A stretch of DNA of 43,036 nt from CAZJLP01 sp964546955 (GTDB lineage: Bacteria; Verrucomicrobiota; Verrucomicrobiia; Opitutales; Opitutaceae): assembly GCA_964546955.1 (NCBI GenBank), contig CAZJLP010000045.1:1-43036 (forward strand), written 5' to 3'. Positions within the stretch are counted from its first letter, which is position 1. Each line of letters starts with the position of its first letter. Below the pieces are notes generated by a model that was not told where the DNA came from, ran no database searches, and saw only the letters and a program-made list of their open reading frames with translations. A program made the position numbers and the translations under genes. This document shows, piece after piece, positions 1 to 7,984 of this stretch.

Positions 1-136
1 CGGCTCGTACGCTCTGGACAACGGGCGACGCGGCGAACGAGTCAGCGAACGCCACTGCAGAGAGGACCGTGAACGAAATGATCAGCTTAAGGAAACGCGG
101 GCACGTTGTTGGGAAGGTAAGTTGGACCGTGTGCAT
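1..136 (-). CDS. Secreted protein, N-terminal fragment (cut by window edge)
   Basis: Only the first 45 codons are present. Translation from the ATG at 136-134 gives a long, somewhat polar n-region, a hydrophobic core (FLKLIISFTVLSAVAFA) and a plausible signal peptidase I site after AFA, so the product is probably exported. The start lies 5 bp downstream of the stop of the last fibre paralogue on the same strand, so it looks like a further member of that operon. Nothing after the signal peptide is long enough to assign a family. The FPSSGNVGIGT-type sequence that directly follows the signal peptide in the five upstream paralogues is absent from the visible part, so it may be a different kind of protein. 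Confidence 0.55.
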   Translation of the reverse strand, partial: MHTVQLTFPTTCPRFLKLIISFTVLSAVAFADSFAASPVVQSVRA

Positions 137-141
137 GGAAG

Positions 142-1506
142 TTATTTGCTTTCGAGTGCGTTAACGCGCGCCTTCAAGGACTCGTTTTCTTTCTTCAAAT
201 CGATCAGGTGAAGCGTCAGTTCCTCAACCTTTGCCAGGAGTTTGGCCTGCATTTCACCGACGCCGACCCCCTTTTCGGCAACTTCTGACGCCGAGGGGAT
301 ACCGGGAAGGCGCTTGTGTTGCTTGATGTGGTGTTCGACTTCGGAAAGCGGCTTTAGGTTGTAGTCGTCGGCGAATACGTAGTCAGGCCAGCCTACGGTT
401 TCGACGATCACTTCCTTGGCGCGAATGCTGCCGTTGACCGAGAGTTTTTGTGTGGGGTTGGAGGTGCCGATCCCGACGTTACCACTTTCGGCAATTCTCA
501 TCCGTTCCGGTGCGCCTGGGGGGCCGGAGTTGCCCGCGGTGAAAACAATGTCGCTTCGAGACGAAAGTGCTAAATTGTTCTTAGCCCCCGCACTGGTATT
601 GTACGTGTAGATGGCATGGGCAAACGCGCCGTCTCCAGGCCGACCGAATTGCCAGCCCGCACCACCCACGCTGAAATCTGCGATACCAGAGGCGTAGGCA
701 GGCGTGTAGATAGCGACCGATTGATCGCTTCCGGCGACGATGTGGAGTCTTGAAGCTGGTGCCACCGTACCTATCCCAACGTTGCCAGACGCTCCTTTGA
801 TGACCATGGGATGCGTGCCAGACGTCGCATTGTAGATATCCAGATCTTTCGAGTTTACCGCGATATCAAATTGTTGCGGAGTACCCGATGTATCACGCAA
901 GGAAACCGTCGGACTTCCCGCGACAGCCACTTGAAGCATCTTCGTGAAGCCTCCGGGATTGTTCGCCGCCGTCGCACCCGTCACGATATGTCCGCCATTT
1001 GGATTGAGTAAAAGTGTATTGTAGTTGCCGTTTCCATCCACCCGCTGGATGAATTCGTGCCCGAGACTCAACCGAGCAAGATTCTCCGCTCCACGTTCAA
1101 CGCGCAGAACCTCGGTGAGCGGCCCTCCGTCTCCGGTGACCACCAACTTGCTGAGCGGGCTCGTAGTTCCAATGCCAACGTAACCCTGCGAGTTGATGAG
1201 AAACCGATGCCCGCCGGACGTGTTGTCATAGATTGAAAAAGCGGCAGCCAATCCGCCTCCGGCCGGAGAACTTCCCCAGCTCACCAGTGCCCAGTCGTGT
1301 CCACCTGTCGTTTGAACAAGATCGAGCTGTGTAGCGTTTCCATTTCCGTTTATGACCCGCACGCCCCATCCCTCGACATCAAGCGGTGCCGCGGGGGCGG
1401 CTGTTCCAATTCCGACATTGCCCGATGAAGGAAAGACGTTGGTTTGGGCAAGGCTGAAACTTGCAATGCCGCAGCTACCAATAAAAACCAAGAGCGAGGT
1501 TTTCAT
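142..1506 (-). CDS. Secreted fibre-like protein, paralogue 1 (GNVGIGT repeats)
   Basis: A secreted protein of about 454 aa with signal peptide MKTSLLVFIGSCGIASFSLA. It carries four copies of a G-x-VGIGT-x-x-P-x-x-x-L-x-V repeat spaced through the chain, then the conserved C-terminal block shared by all five paralogues: the last repeat running into KLSVNGSIRAKEVIVET, a GWPDYVF element, LPGIPSASEV, GEMQAKLLAKVEELTLH and a terminal coiled coil (LKKENESLKARVNALESK). Such proteins are usually annotated as tail-fibre-domain proteins in Bacteroidota and Verrucomicrobiota; a trimeric surface fibre is inferred, not shown. The longest frame begins at a TTG at 1533; the ATG at 1506 directly precedes the signal peptide and is preferred. 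Function and ligand are unknown. Confidence 0.8.
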   Translation of the reverse strand: MKTSLLVFIGSCGIASFSLAQTNVFPSSGNVGIGTAAPAAPLDVEGWGVRVINGNGNATQLDLVQTTGGHDWALVSWGSSPAGGGLAAAFSIYDNTSGGHRFLINSQGYVGIGTTSPLSKLVVTGDGGPLTEVLRVERGAENLARLSLGHEFIQRVDGNGNYNTLLLNPNGGHIVTGATAANNPGGFTKMLQVAVAGSPTVSLRDTSGTPQQFDIAVNSKDLDIYNATSGTHPMVIKGASGNVGIGTVAPASRLHIVAGSDQSVAIYTPAYASGIADFSVGGAGWQFGRPGDGAFAHAIYTYNTSAGAKNNLALSSRSDIVFTAGNSGPPGAPERMRIAESGNVGIGTSNPTQKLSVNGSIRAKEVIVETVGWPDYVFADDYNLKPLSEVEHHIKQHKRLPGIPSASEVAEKGVGVGEMQAKLLAKVEELTLHLIDLKKENESLKARVNALESK

Positions 1507-1556
1507 CGCTGGAACGAGACGATAGACTCCCAATACTGTCTTCGAATGCAGTTCAT

Positions 1557-3200
1557 TTAATTCAGGTCTTTTTTGAGCACCGCTATCTCCGCGCCTTGGG
1601 CTTTGATTTTCTCCAGCGCTGCGTTTAAACGCTTTTCCTGTTCAATCTGGTGCAAGGTGAGTTCCTCGATCTTCGCAAGAAGCTTAGCCTGCATTTCGCC
1701 TACGCTAACACCTTTTGCTGAGACTTCAGCTGCCGAGGGGACACCCGGGAGGTGCTTATGTTGTTTGATGTGCTGTTCCACCTCGGAAAGAGGCTTTAGG
1801 CTGTAATTATCGGCGAATACGTAATCGGCCCAGCCCACGGTCTCGACGACGATTTCCTTCGAACGAATGGTTCCGTTAACGGAGAGTTTCTGCCCGGGAT
1901 TGATCGTGCCTATCCCGACGTTTCCGTTGTTGAGAACCGTCACCTGCTCCGAATCAGACTCATTGAGCACGGCGAAGCGGGAACTGGTCCCGTGCACTTT
2001 GAGGAAAACCGGGGCCGAAACGCTCGAGGTAGGACCACCGATCTGTAGCCCGCGGCCCGAATTGGAGTCCGTGGTGAACGTTGCAATGCTGTAGCCGCCG
2101 CCCACCGGGCCGGCTACTCCAACCACGGCTCTCTTGCTGACGTGCAACGGAGTCTCCGGAGCGTCTGTCCCGACGCCTACTTTGCCGGCAAAGATTTCGC
2201 GTTGTTCCAAGCGACCGGTCCCCTTGGCCACCGGGAAGCCGGGGATAATCGTCGGCGCGGGGCTGTTGAACAATCGAAGGTCCCCGGCCTGGGGCGGAAC
2301 GTCCGTCGTCGTGAGGTTGTGTGCATGGGTAATCTTGACGCTCCAACTTCCATAATAACCAAGGTCGATGTAGAGCGGAATGTACTGGTTTGGATAACCG
2401 CCAGCAGAGGTGCCGGTGGCGACGGGGGCACCGAGGGAAACGTTGGCGTACTGTTCTATTCCGGATTTCTCGACCAGCATCACCTGGCCGTTGAAGTCGA
2501 GGTATCCTGCGCTGACGATAAACTTGAGGTAAGCAGGAGCCCAATAGGTACGCCGCAATTCGATCTCGATGGGCGAGGAGGCCTGCCAGTGGTACGTATT
2601 GGTGCAAATGCGCGCCACCTCGAAGCGATTCGACTCGTTTCCGGCATTCGCGGTATAGCCGCTCAGTTCGAGCCAGTGGCTCTTGAGGGCCCCCGTCTCC
2701 AGCGTGTTGCCTGTCGCAGTCAAATTACCAACCCTGAAGGAACCATCGACGTGAAGCGTATGAGTCGGGGTACCCGTGCCAATGCCGACGCGACCCTCGC
2801 GAGTGACCCGCATAAGTTCAGTAAATGGGATAGGGGTCCCAGCCGAACCGGTATTCGCTCCAAAAAATCGGAAACCTCCGCTGTAGAATTGCAGCATCGA
2901 GGACGTGTCGCCCAGATGAAATTCGTAACTTCCCGCCGTGCTTGTAGTTTTGAAATTATAGCCGATTGAATCGTAGTCGCTTCCTGAAAAACCTCCGGTC
3001 AAGGACCGCGCGAACTTGAAGTTCGCACCCATGCTCTCGAAGTAGAACTGAGGATTGCTTGTGCCGATGCCCGTATTCGACGTGGAAGACGGGTAGATCG
3101 CGCTACCAGGCGTGTAAATGGACTGAGCACTGGCGAATGGCGCCAGCACTATGGCCGCAGCCGCCTGACCGAAGCTGATGAGGAAGTGTTGCGATTTCAT
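1557..3200 (-). CDS. Secreted fibre-like protein, paralogue 2, with an extra central domain
   Basis: About 547 aa from the ATG at 3200 (MKSQHFLISFG), with an alternative ATG at 3215. The open frame extends to 3539, but that part is antiparallel-free overlap with the 3' end of the next paralogue and is not credible. A signal peptide ending PFASAQS is followed by four VGIGT-type repeats and the conserved C-terminal block with GWADYVFADNYSLKPLSEVE and a long coiled coil (EKRLNAALEKIKAQGAEIAVLKKDL). Between the second and third repeats lies an insert of roughly 150 residues, rich in aromatic residues (for example LRRTYWAPAYLKF and IPLYIDLGYYGSW), that is absent from paralogues 1, 4 and 5. It could be the functional head or a binding domain. 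The stop is about 50 bp before the start of paralogue 1. Confidence 0.78.
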   Translation of the reverse strand: MKSQHFLISFGQAAAAIVLAPFASAQSIYTPGSAIYPSSTSNTGIGTSNPQFYFESMGANFKFARSLTGGFSGSDYDSIGYNFKTTSTAGSYEFHLGDTSSMLQFYSGGFRFFGANTGSAGTPIPFTELMRVTREGRVGIGTGTPTHTLHVDGSFRVGNLTATGNTLETGALKSHWLELSGYTANAGNESNRFEVARICTNTYHWQASSPIEIELRRTYWAPAYLKFIVSAGYLDFNGQVMLVEKSGIEQYANVSLGAPVATGTSAGGYPNQYIPLYIDLGYYGSWSVKITHAHNLTTTDVPPQAGDLRLFNSPAPTIIPGFPVAKGTGRLEQREIFAGKVGVGTDAPETPLHVSKRAVVGVAGPVGGGYSIATFTTDSNSGRGLQIGGPTSSVSAPVFLKVHGTSSRFAVLNESDSEQVTVLNNGNVGIGTINPGQKLSVNGTIRSKEIVVETVGWADYVFADNYSLKPLSEVEQHIKQHKHLPGVPSAAEVSAKGVSVGEMQAKLLAKIEELTLHQIEQEKRLNAALEKIKAQGAEIAVLKKDLN

Positions 3201-3222
3201 TGTAGGGAGCCGCATCGCCCGA

Positions 3223-4851
3223 TCAACGAGCGTTTCGGAGGACGGAATTATCCTTTTCGAGTTGGGAAATGCGATCGCTCTGCTCTCGCAGCAGCTTCTC
3301 TTGGCGGATCTGGTGAAGGGTGAGCTCTTCGATCTTAGCCAGGAGCTTCGCCTGCATCTCCCCGACTCCGACGCCCTTTTCCGCAACTTCCGAAGCGGAA
3401 GGAATTCCAGGAAGGTGCTTGTGCTGCTGGATGTGCCGCTCCACTTCGGAAAGTGGCTTAAGGGTGTAGTTATCACCAAATACGTAGTCAGCCCAACCAA
3501 CCGTTTCGACGATAAGCTCCTTGGCACGGATTGAACCATTCACAGAGAGCTTCTGACTGGGATTTGACGTGCCGATACCAACATTCCCATTTGTGGTAAT
3601 ACGCATTTTTTCCGCGTCATTCGTACCAAGCACAAGCGGGTGGTTGCTACGTGTGGAAAGCCAGCCGAGATTCGTATCTGCGTCAGTCCAAACGTACACT
3701 GCGGGCTTTGTCAGGCTTTTCATGTCGCCCACCCCCAGCACGGTTACGCCCGAATTTCCGAACACGTCCAGTTTATGACCGGGATTATCGAGCCCGATAC
3801 CCACATTGCCTTTGAAGGCGACTGCGCCGGCATCGCGAAGCGGCGCTTGGCGACGCAATACTACGCCCCCCCAGTAGGTGGGCGCGCTGCCGGTGGGATA
3901 ATTGACTATAATGTAGGCCTTCACGTAACGCACCGCTCCACCATCGCTGCCGTCGTACGAAGTATGGGACGTGGGCAACGTGCGACTTGCAGAGTAGCGG
4001 CTCCACGCACCTGTCCGTGGCACCACGGCACTCCCGACAACAAAGTAATCGAGGCCCATGTTCACCGCGATGGGGCGCTTGTCTTTGTCGTACTGAGCAA
4101 CGCCGTAATAGAGATACCCCTCATTGCCAGAGGCCCCTGCCGGCCGCATAGCCCAAAGTTCTCCGTACAACGTTTCCCCGGCTTGTACCGGAATGAAATC
4201 GCTGGCGAATTCGGTATGTCCGTTAGAGACAGCGACCCGACTGAAGGGTACGTCCAAACCGTTCACTTGAGCAAATGTCGGCGCCGTACCACCAAGTATG
4301 GGAAACGGGAAGGAACTGGCCTCAAAATGGGCCTGGGGTGAAAAGTAGGTCCCGTCGTCGTAACGAATACTCGGATTGATCGGCACCCCCTGCACCTTTG
4401 CGGTCCCCGCAACATCGAGTAGCGCGGTGGGCGTGGAGGTACCCACGCCGATGTTACCGGAGGGCAAAATCGTTAGCACCGAATAGCCCGGATCAGCAGC
4501 TGATAAATCACTAGTCCCGGTCTTACGGGAAATCATGAAGTTCCCAGTATAGTTATACGGAACCCCCACGTACCACGTGGTATTTTCGGCAACGTTTTGG
4601 AGGAACAAACCTGCTCCTCGGCCCGAATTGTTCGACTTGGCCAGGAAATAGCTCTCGATGTAATTTGCTCCGCCGTTGCCCTCCACGGCTATCCCGGTAA
4701 AATCACTGTTGAAAACGTGTAAGCGATGCGCCGGTGAGTTCGTGCCGAGGCCTACTGCACCTGACGCTGGATAGTTATTGGCCTGAGCGAACGCGCTGCC
4801 AACCGTCGAAACGGCACCGACAATGATTGCGATGGCGAAAAGAGTCTTCAT
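3223..4851 (-). CDS. Secreted fibre-like protein, paralogue 3, with an extra central domain
   Basis: 542 aa with a clear signal peptide (MKTLFAIAIIVGAVSTVGSAFA). It has four VGIGT-type repeats, the third being the variant GNVGIGLDNPGHKLDV, and the common C-terminal block (GWADYVFGDNYTLKPLSEVE, HLPGIPSASEV, GEMQAKLLAKIEELTLHQI) ending in a coiled coil. Between repeats two and three is an insert of about 150 residues with FASDFIPVQAGETLYGELWA and a YGVAQYDKDKRP segment, which resembles a beta-sandwich of the sort found in phage or surface proteins; I do not recognise the family. The ATG overlaps the stop of paralogue 4 by 4 bp (4848-4851), which argues for translational coupling. Confidence 0.82.
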   Translation of the reverse strand: MKTLFAIAIIVGAVSTVGSAFAQANNYPASGAVGLGTNSPAHRLHVFNSDFTGIAVEGNGGANYIESYFLAKSNNSGRGAGLFLQNVAENTTWYVGVPYNYTGNFMISRKTGTSDLSAADPGYSVLTILPSGNIGVGTSTPTALLDVAGTAKVQGVPINPSIRYDDGTYFSPQAHFEASSFPFPILGGTAPTFAQVNGLDVPFSRVAVSNGHTEFASDFIPVQAGETLYGELWAMRPAGASGNEGYLYYGVAQYDKDKRPIAVNMGLDYFVVGSAVVPRTGAWSRYSASRTLPTSHTSYDGSDGGAVRYVKAYIIVNYPTGSAPTYWGGVVLRRQAPLRDAGAVAFKGNVGIGLDNPGHKLDVFGNSGVTVLGVGDMKSLTKPAVYVWTDADTNLGWLSTRSNHPLVLGTNDAEKMRITTNGNVGIGTSNPSQKLSVNGSIRAKELIVETVGWADYVFGDNYTLKPLSEVERHIQQHKHLPGIPSASEVAEKGVGVGEMQAKLLAKIEELTLHQIRQEKLLREQSDRISQLEKDNSVLRNAR

Positions 4852-6278
4852 CTTGGTGGTTGGTCCTGAATGGCTGCGGCCGATTGTAATTTCGAAATTT
4901 GATCGGCCTGTTGCGCGATCCGCTGGTTCTGCAGTTCAATCCGCTTTTCCTGCGCGATCACGTGGAGAGTCAACTCCTCGATCTTAGCTAGGAGTTTCGC
5001 TTGCATCTCGCCGAGTCCGAGGCCCTTTTCTGCGACCTCGGCCGCAGAGGGAATTCCTGGCAGATGCTTGTGCATTTTGACGTGCTGTTCGATTTCGGAA
5101 AGGGGACGGAGATCGTAATGCTCGTCGAATACGTAGTCAGCCCAGCCCGTGGTTTCCACGATCACTTCTTTCGCACGAATCGATCCTTTGACAGAAAGCT
5201 TTTGCGTCGGGTTGGTTGTGCCGATGCCCACATTGCCCGACTCGCCGGCAACAAACAGATTGTTTTGCCAGCCCGTCGCGTGGGAATAGTTCTCGATGCT
5301 GAAATCTTTTCCGTATGAGCCGGAGGAGCGGAGCATCAAAAACCCGCCACCCCCCGTGTAAGCGTCCTGGCCCATCATGATAAAGCTCCCGATGGTCCCG
5401 AGGGAAAAGTTTCCATTGACTGATAATTTCTGGTTCGGCGCTGGCGTGCCCAACCCGACGTCTCCACTGGGCGTAAAATGGGTCGAGGGCCCAACACGCA
5501 CCGGCAACTGCGCTCCTGCTCCGCGATCGACCGCCTGAACAACGCCCAATTGCGGGGAGGGCTGGAAAAACACTTCCATGCCGGTTCCATAGTTTGGCAA
5601 CGGTCCGTTGGTAGTCGACCGGAAGCTCCCGGCGACCTCGAGTTTCGTGCCTGGGGTGGTGACCCCAACGCCCACGTTGCCCGAATAAGGCATCAAAACC
5701 AATGGGTAAGAATCGACCCCCGCAATATGGGGCTGAACAAATCCAATATTATTGGTGGTATCGAAACCCACAGACAACCGCTTGTTGTCGTTACTCGAAC
5801 CGCTGATCAGCAACTGGCCATAGTTCCACAAAGCGGCGTTATCAGCTTGGACATTCAGTTTCACCTGGGGTGACGAAGTGCCGACGCCGACGTTGCCGTT
5901 CGACCGGACTGTGAGCCATTCGGGTCCAGCTTGACCGGCGCCGTTGTAGCCGCGACCGATCGAAATCTGGTTTATAGAATTTCCTGCATCCCCCGATGCC
6001 ATTAGGGCACCTAGCTGAGTACCGTCCGAACTGAAAAAGGAATACTGCCGGGCCCAGCCACCCCAGCCTGATTGCGTTTGAATTCCGAAGCCCCAAGAAG
6101 GTCCGCTCGGCACACTCGACACAATACCGCCACCCCATACCTCGAAGAGATGCGTGGGGGATCCCGTGCCAACCCCCACATTACCGTTTGCGGGAAAGAC
6201 GTTCGATTGTGCCTGCAGCGAGCCAAACGTCAAAGACCCAGAAGCAACGAGAGCGATGTAAAATTCAGATAGCTTCAT
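4848..6278 (-). CDS. Secreted fibre-like protein, paralogue 4
   Basis: 476 aa with signal peptide MKLSEFYIALVASGSLTFGSLQA. It has five VG(I/V/L)G-type repeats, one more than its neighbours (for example GNVGVGTGSP, GNVGVGTSSP, GDVGLGTPAP and GNVGIGTTNP), with glycine-rich variable stretches between them. The conserved C-terminal block begins KLSVKGSIRAKEVIVETTGW and continues to HLPGIPSAAEV and GEMQAKLLAKIEELTLH, followed by a glutamine-rich coiled coil (RIELQNQRIAQQADQISKL). It overlaps both neighbours by 4 bp, at 4848-4851 and 6275-6278, so the central part of the run is certainly one transcription and translation unit. Secretion is inferred from the signal peptide; no enzymatic motif is seen. 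Confidence 0.82.
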   Translation of the reverse strand: MKLSEFYIALVASGSLTFGSLQAQSNVFPANGNVGVGTGSPTHLFEVWGGGIVSSVPSGPSWGFGIQTQSGWGGWARQYSFFSSDGTQLGALMASGDAGNSINQISIGRGYNGAGQAGPEWLTVRSNGNVGVGTSSPQVKLNVQADNAALWNYGQLLISGSSNDNKRLSVGFDTTNNIGFVQPHIAGVDSYPLVLMPYSGNVGVGVTTPGTKLEVAGSFRSTTNGPLPNYGTGMEVFFQPSPQLGVVQAVDRGAGAQLPVRVGPSTHFTPSGDVGLGTPAPNQKLSVNGNFSLGTIGSFIMMGQDAYTGGGGFLMLRSSGSYGKDFSIENYSHATGWQNNLFVAGESGNVGIGTTNPTQKLSVKGSIRAKEVIVETTGWADYVFDEHYDLRPLSEIEQHVKMHKHLPGIPSAAEVAEKGLGLGEMQAKLLAKIEELTLHVIAQEKRIELQNQRIAQQADQISKLQSAAAIQDQPPR

Positions 6279-7519
6279 CGTGGGAGTAGAGCGCGTAGCT
6301 GCTTGTTTTCATCTTCCAAACGCTTGAGTCGTTTCTCTTGATCGATCTGGTGCAGCGTCAGCTCTTCGATTTTTGCGAGAAGCTTCGTCTGCATTTCGCC
6401 AAGGCCGAGGCCTTTTGCGGCAACTTCGGAAGCTGAGGGTACTCCCGGCAAGTGCTTATGAGCCTTTATGTGCTGTTCGACTTCGGAGAGAGGCCTGAGG
6501 TCGTAATCTTCTGCGAATACGTAGTCAGCCCATCCAACGGTATCGACCGTGACTTCCTTTGCGCGAATTCCGCCATTAACGGAGAGTTTCTGCGTGGGGT
6601 TCGATGTGCCAATCCCGACATTTCCATCCGCTCGGATTGCCATGACTTCCCGCGGTGCGGTCGGCATTGTCCCGTCGTTTGGATGAAGCCGGAAGGTAAG
6701 GTTTGAACCGTAATTGCCCGCGTGAACGAGTTGGATTTGTCCCAGGTGCCACCCGTCGGATGATCGGCGGAAGTCGATTGTAGAAGTATCGCCTCCACCA
6801 TCGAAAACCCGTAGTGCCGGACTACCTGCCGATTGGACATCCAATCGCGCTTGCGGATCGGTGGTACCGATCCCCACATTCCCCCCCGTGCTAACGGTAA
6901 GATAACGCGAATTGGAGCCGAAATCTCCTCGGACAATGCTGAAGTCCGCGTAGCCGAACGATCCGAGAAACCATTTCCCAGCACCGCTTTGGCTATATAA
7001 TGTGCCGAAATAGCCATCCGTGGCGGAGTCGGCGATAAAGTAAGCGCCGGCAGTAGTGGTTTGGGTCCGGATTAAGGCGTCGTTGGACGTCTTGGTTAAA
7101 CGAATCTCGTCTCCTTGGACACTCAGCTTAGTTGCGGGCGCGGACGTACCGACGCCCACGTTGCCGTCCCCGCCGACCCAAAGACGCTCTGCACCACCGC
7201 TAAAAAAACGGAAAGGCCCTCCTTTATCATTACCGAATATCATGCCCTCTGGGCCCCAGTACATAATGCCGACTCTTTCCGAGGCCCCGTTCATAAAGGA
7301 CAGACCGGGGCGATCGTCGGCACCGGAGGCCTGGATACTAAATTGGGTCCAGCCCGGGACAAAGGGACCGCGGATATGCAGGGGGCTATTAGGAGAGGTT
7401 GTCCCGATGCCGACGTAACCCGCGCCCGGGAATACGTTCGTCTGGGCGGCGACGGGAACGGATACGAGCACAATGCTGGCAAAATACCCGATGCACGGGA
7501 GGCGGTTACTCATAAGCAT
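6275..7519 (-). CDS. Secreted fibre-like protein, paralogue 5 (first gene of the run)
   Basis: About 414 aa from the ATG at 7519; another ATG lies at 7513, and the longest frame starts at a GTG at 7540. A signal peptide (LPCIGYFASIVLVSVPVAA) leads into QTNVFPGAGYVGIGTTSP, the first of four repeats. The C-terminal block (GWADYVFAEDYDLRPLSEVE, HLPGVPSASEV, GEMQTKLLAKIEELTLHQI) matches the other paralogues and ends in a short coiled coil. It is promoter-proximal: 465 bp of non-coding DNA lies upstream, with a candidate promoter and palindrome. Its 3' end overlaps paralogue 4 by 4 bp. The shared end with divergent middles suggests a common assembly or sorting module carrying different exposed domains; that is inference. 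Confidence 0.8.
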   Translation of the reverse strand: MLMSNRLPCIGYFASIVLVSVPVAAQTNVFPGAGYVGIGTTSPNSPLHIRGPFVPGWTQFSIQASGADDRPGLSFMNGASERVGIMYWGPEGMIFGNDKGGPFRFFSGGAERLWVGGDGNVGVGTSAPATKLSVQGDEIRLTKTSNDALIRTQTTTAGAYFIADSATDGYFGTLYSQSGAGKWFLGSFGYADFSIVRGDFGSNSRYLTVSTGGNVGIGTTDPQARLDVQSAGSPALRVFDGGGDTSTIDFRRSSDGWHLGQIQLVHAGNYGSNLTFRLHPNDGTMPTAPREVMAIRADGNVGIGTSNPTQKLSVNGGIRAKEVTVDTVGWADYVFAEDYDLRPLSEVEQHIKAHKHLPGVPSASEVAAKGLGLGEMQTKLLAKIEELTLHQIDQEKRLKRLEDENKQLRALLPR

Positions 7520-7664
7520 CGGTTCAGCACTAGCGGACACGATGCCTCACGGCTCGCATCGTCGTCAGTGAACGCAGAGCGACGCGGTCACGAAATGCTG
7601 TGATCAAGAAACCCTCCGGCTAGTTGAAGCGCCATTGCTGGTAAAGGACGGGCAACTATGAATT

Positions 7665-7693
7665 TTATTACCGCCCGGTATGCAAAACAAAAA
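7665..7693 (-). promoter_or_regulatory. Candidate sigma70-type promoter for the fibre operon
   Basis: On the minus strand TTTTTG (7693-7688) is separated by exactly 17 bp from TAATAA (7670-7665), pointing toward paralogue 5. The -10 box is good and the -35 box is weak. It would give a 5' leader of roughly 140 nt. This is a visual call in the most A+T-rich part of the spacer. Confidence 0.3.
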
Positions 7694-7710
7694 GGGGATG
7701 AGCCCAAAAA

Positions 7711-7725
7711 TGAGGGTATACCTCA
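7711..7725. promoter_or_regulatory. 15-bp palindrome, possible operator
   Basis: TGAGG and CCTCA are inverted arms around a 5-bp centre (GTATA). The site lies about 18 bp upstream of the candidate -35 box, a typical position for an activator site. No regulator gene in the window can be linked to it. Confidence 0.3.
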
Positions 7726-7945
7726 CACTTAGAGTGACCCTTGCGCGACGAAAATTGAGGCGCAGGAGTTCGGTCAGCTATGGAGCCTCTAAGCACAGAT
7801 TGAGCGCTTGGTAGGCCTTGCTCTCCCCAAGCTATGGTGCGGAAAAGCGAGATCGACCACCAAAGCGGAAATCGCAGGCAAGATTCGTAGACCGATGCCT
7901 TCCAGCGCTGCTCGCGGGCATTTGTGCGCTAGGCCTTACACGACG

Positions 7946-7972
7946 CCGGGGCCAGAGGCCCCGCCCCACCTC
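7946..7972 (+). repeat. Hairpin-CCACC repeat, GGGGCC variant
   Basis: The stem GGGGCC / GGCCCC around AGA is followed by GCCCCACCTC. The stem sequence differs from the other copies, but the hairpin plus CCACCTC tail is the same. It lies just beyond the galK stop codon. Confidence 0.45.
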
Positions 7973-7984
7973 GAAGGCGTTAAA

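Larger units (their letters stand above)
7520..7984. other. 465-bp spacer between the fibre operon and galK
   Basis: No credible gene is seen on either strand. The part near the fibre operon is more A+T-rich than the rest and holds a candidate promoter and a 15-bp palindrome. The part near galK holds one copy of the hairpin-CCACCTC repeat. The remainder (about 7726-7940) shows nothing recognisable. Confidence 0.6.

Noticed and set aside
7600..7760. Possible c-di-GMP (GEMM-I) riboswitch upstream of the fibre operon
   Set aside because: CTCCGGC and GGTAAAGGACGGGCAAC fragments recall it, but the GACGCAAAGCC core and paired stems are absent on both strands.
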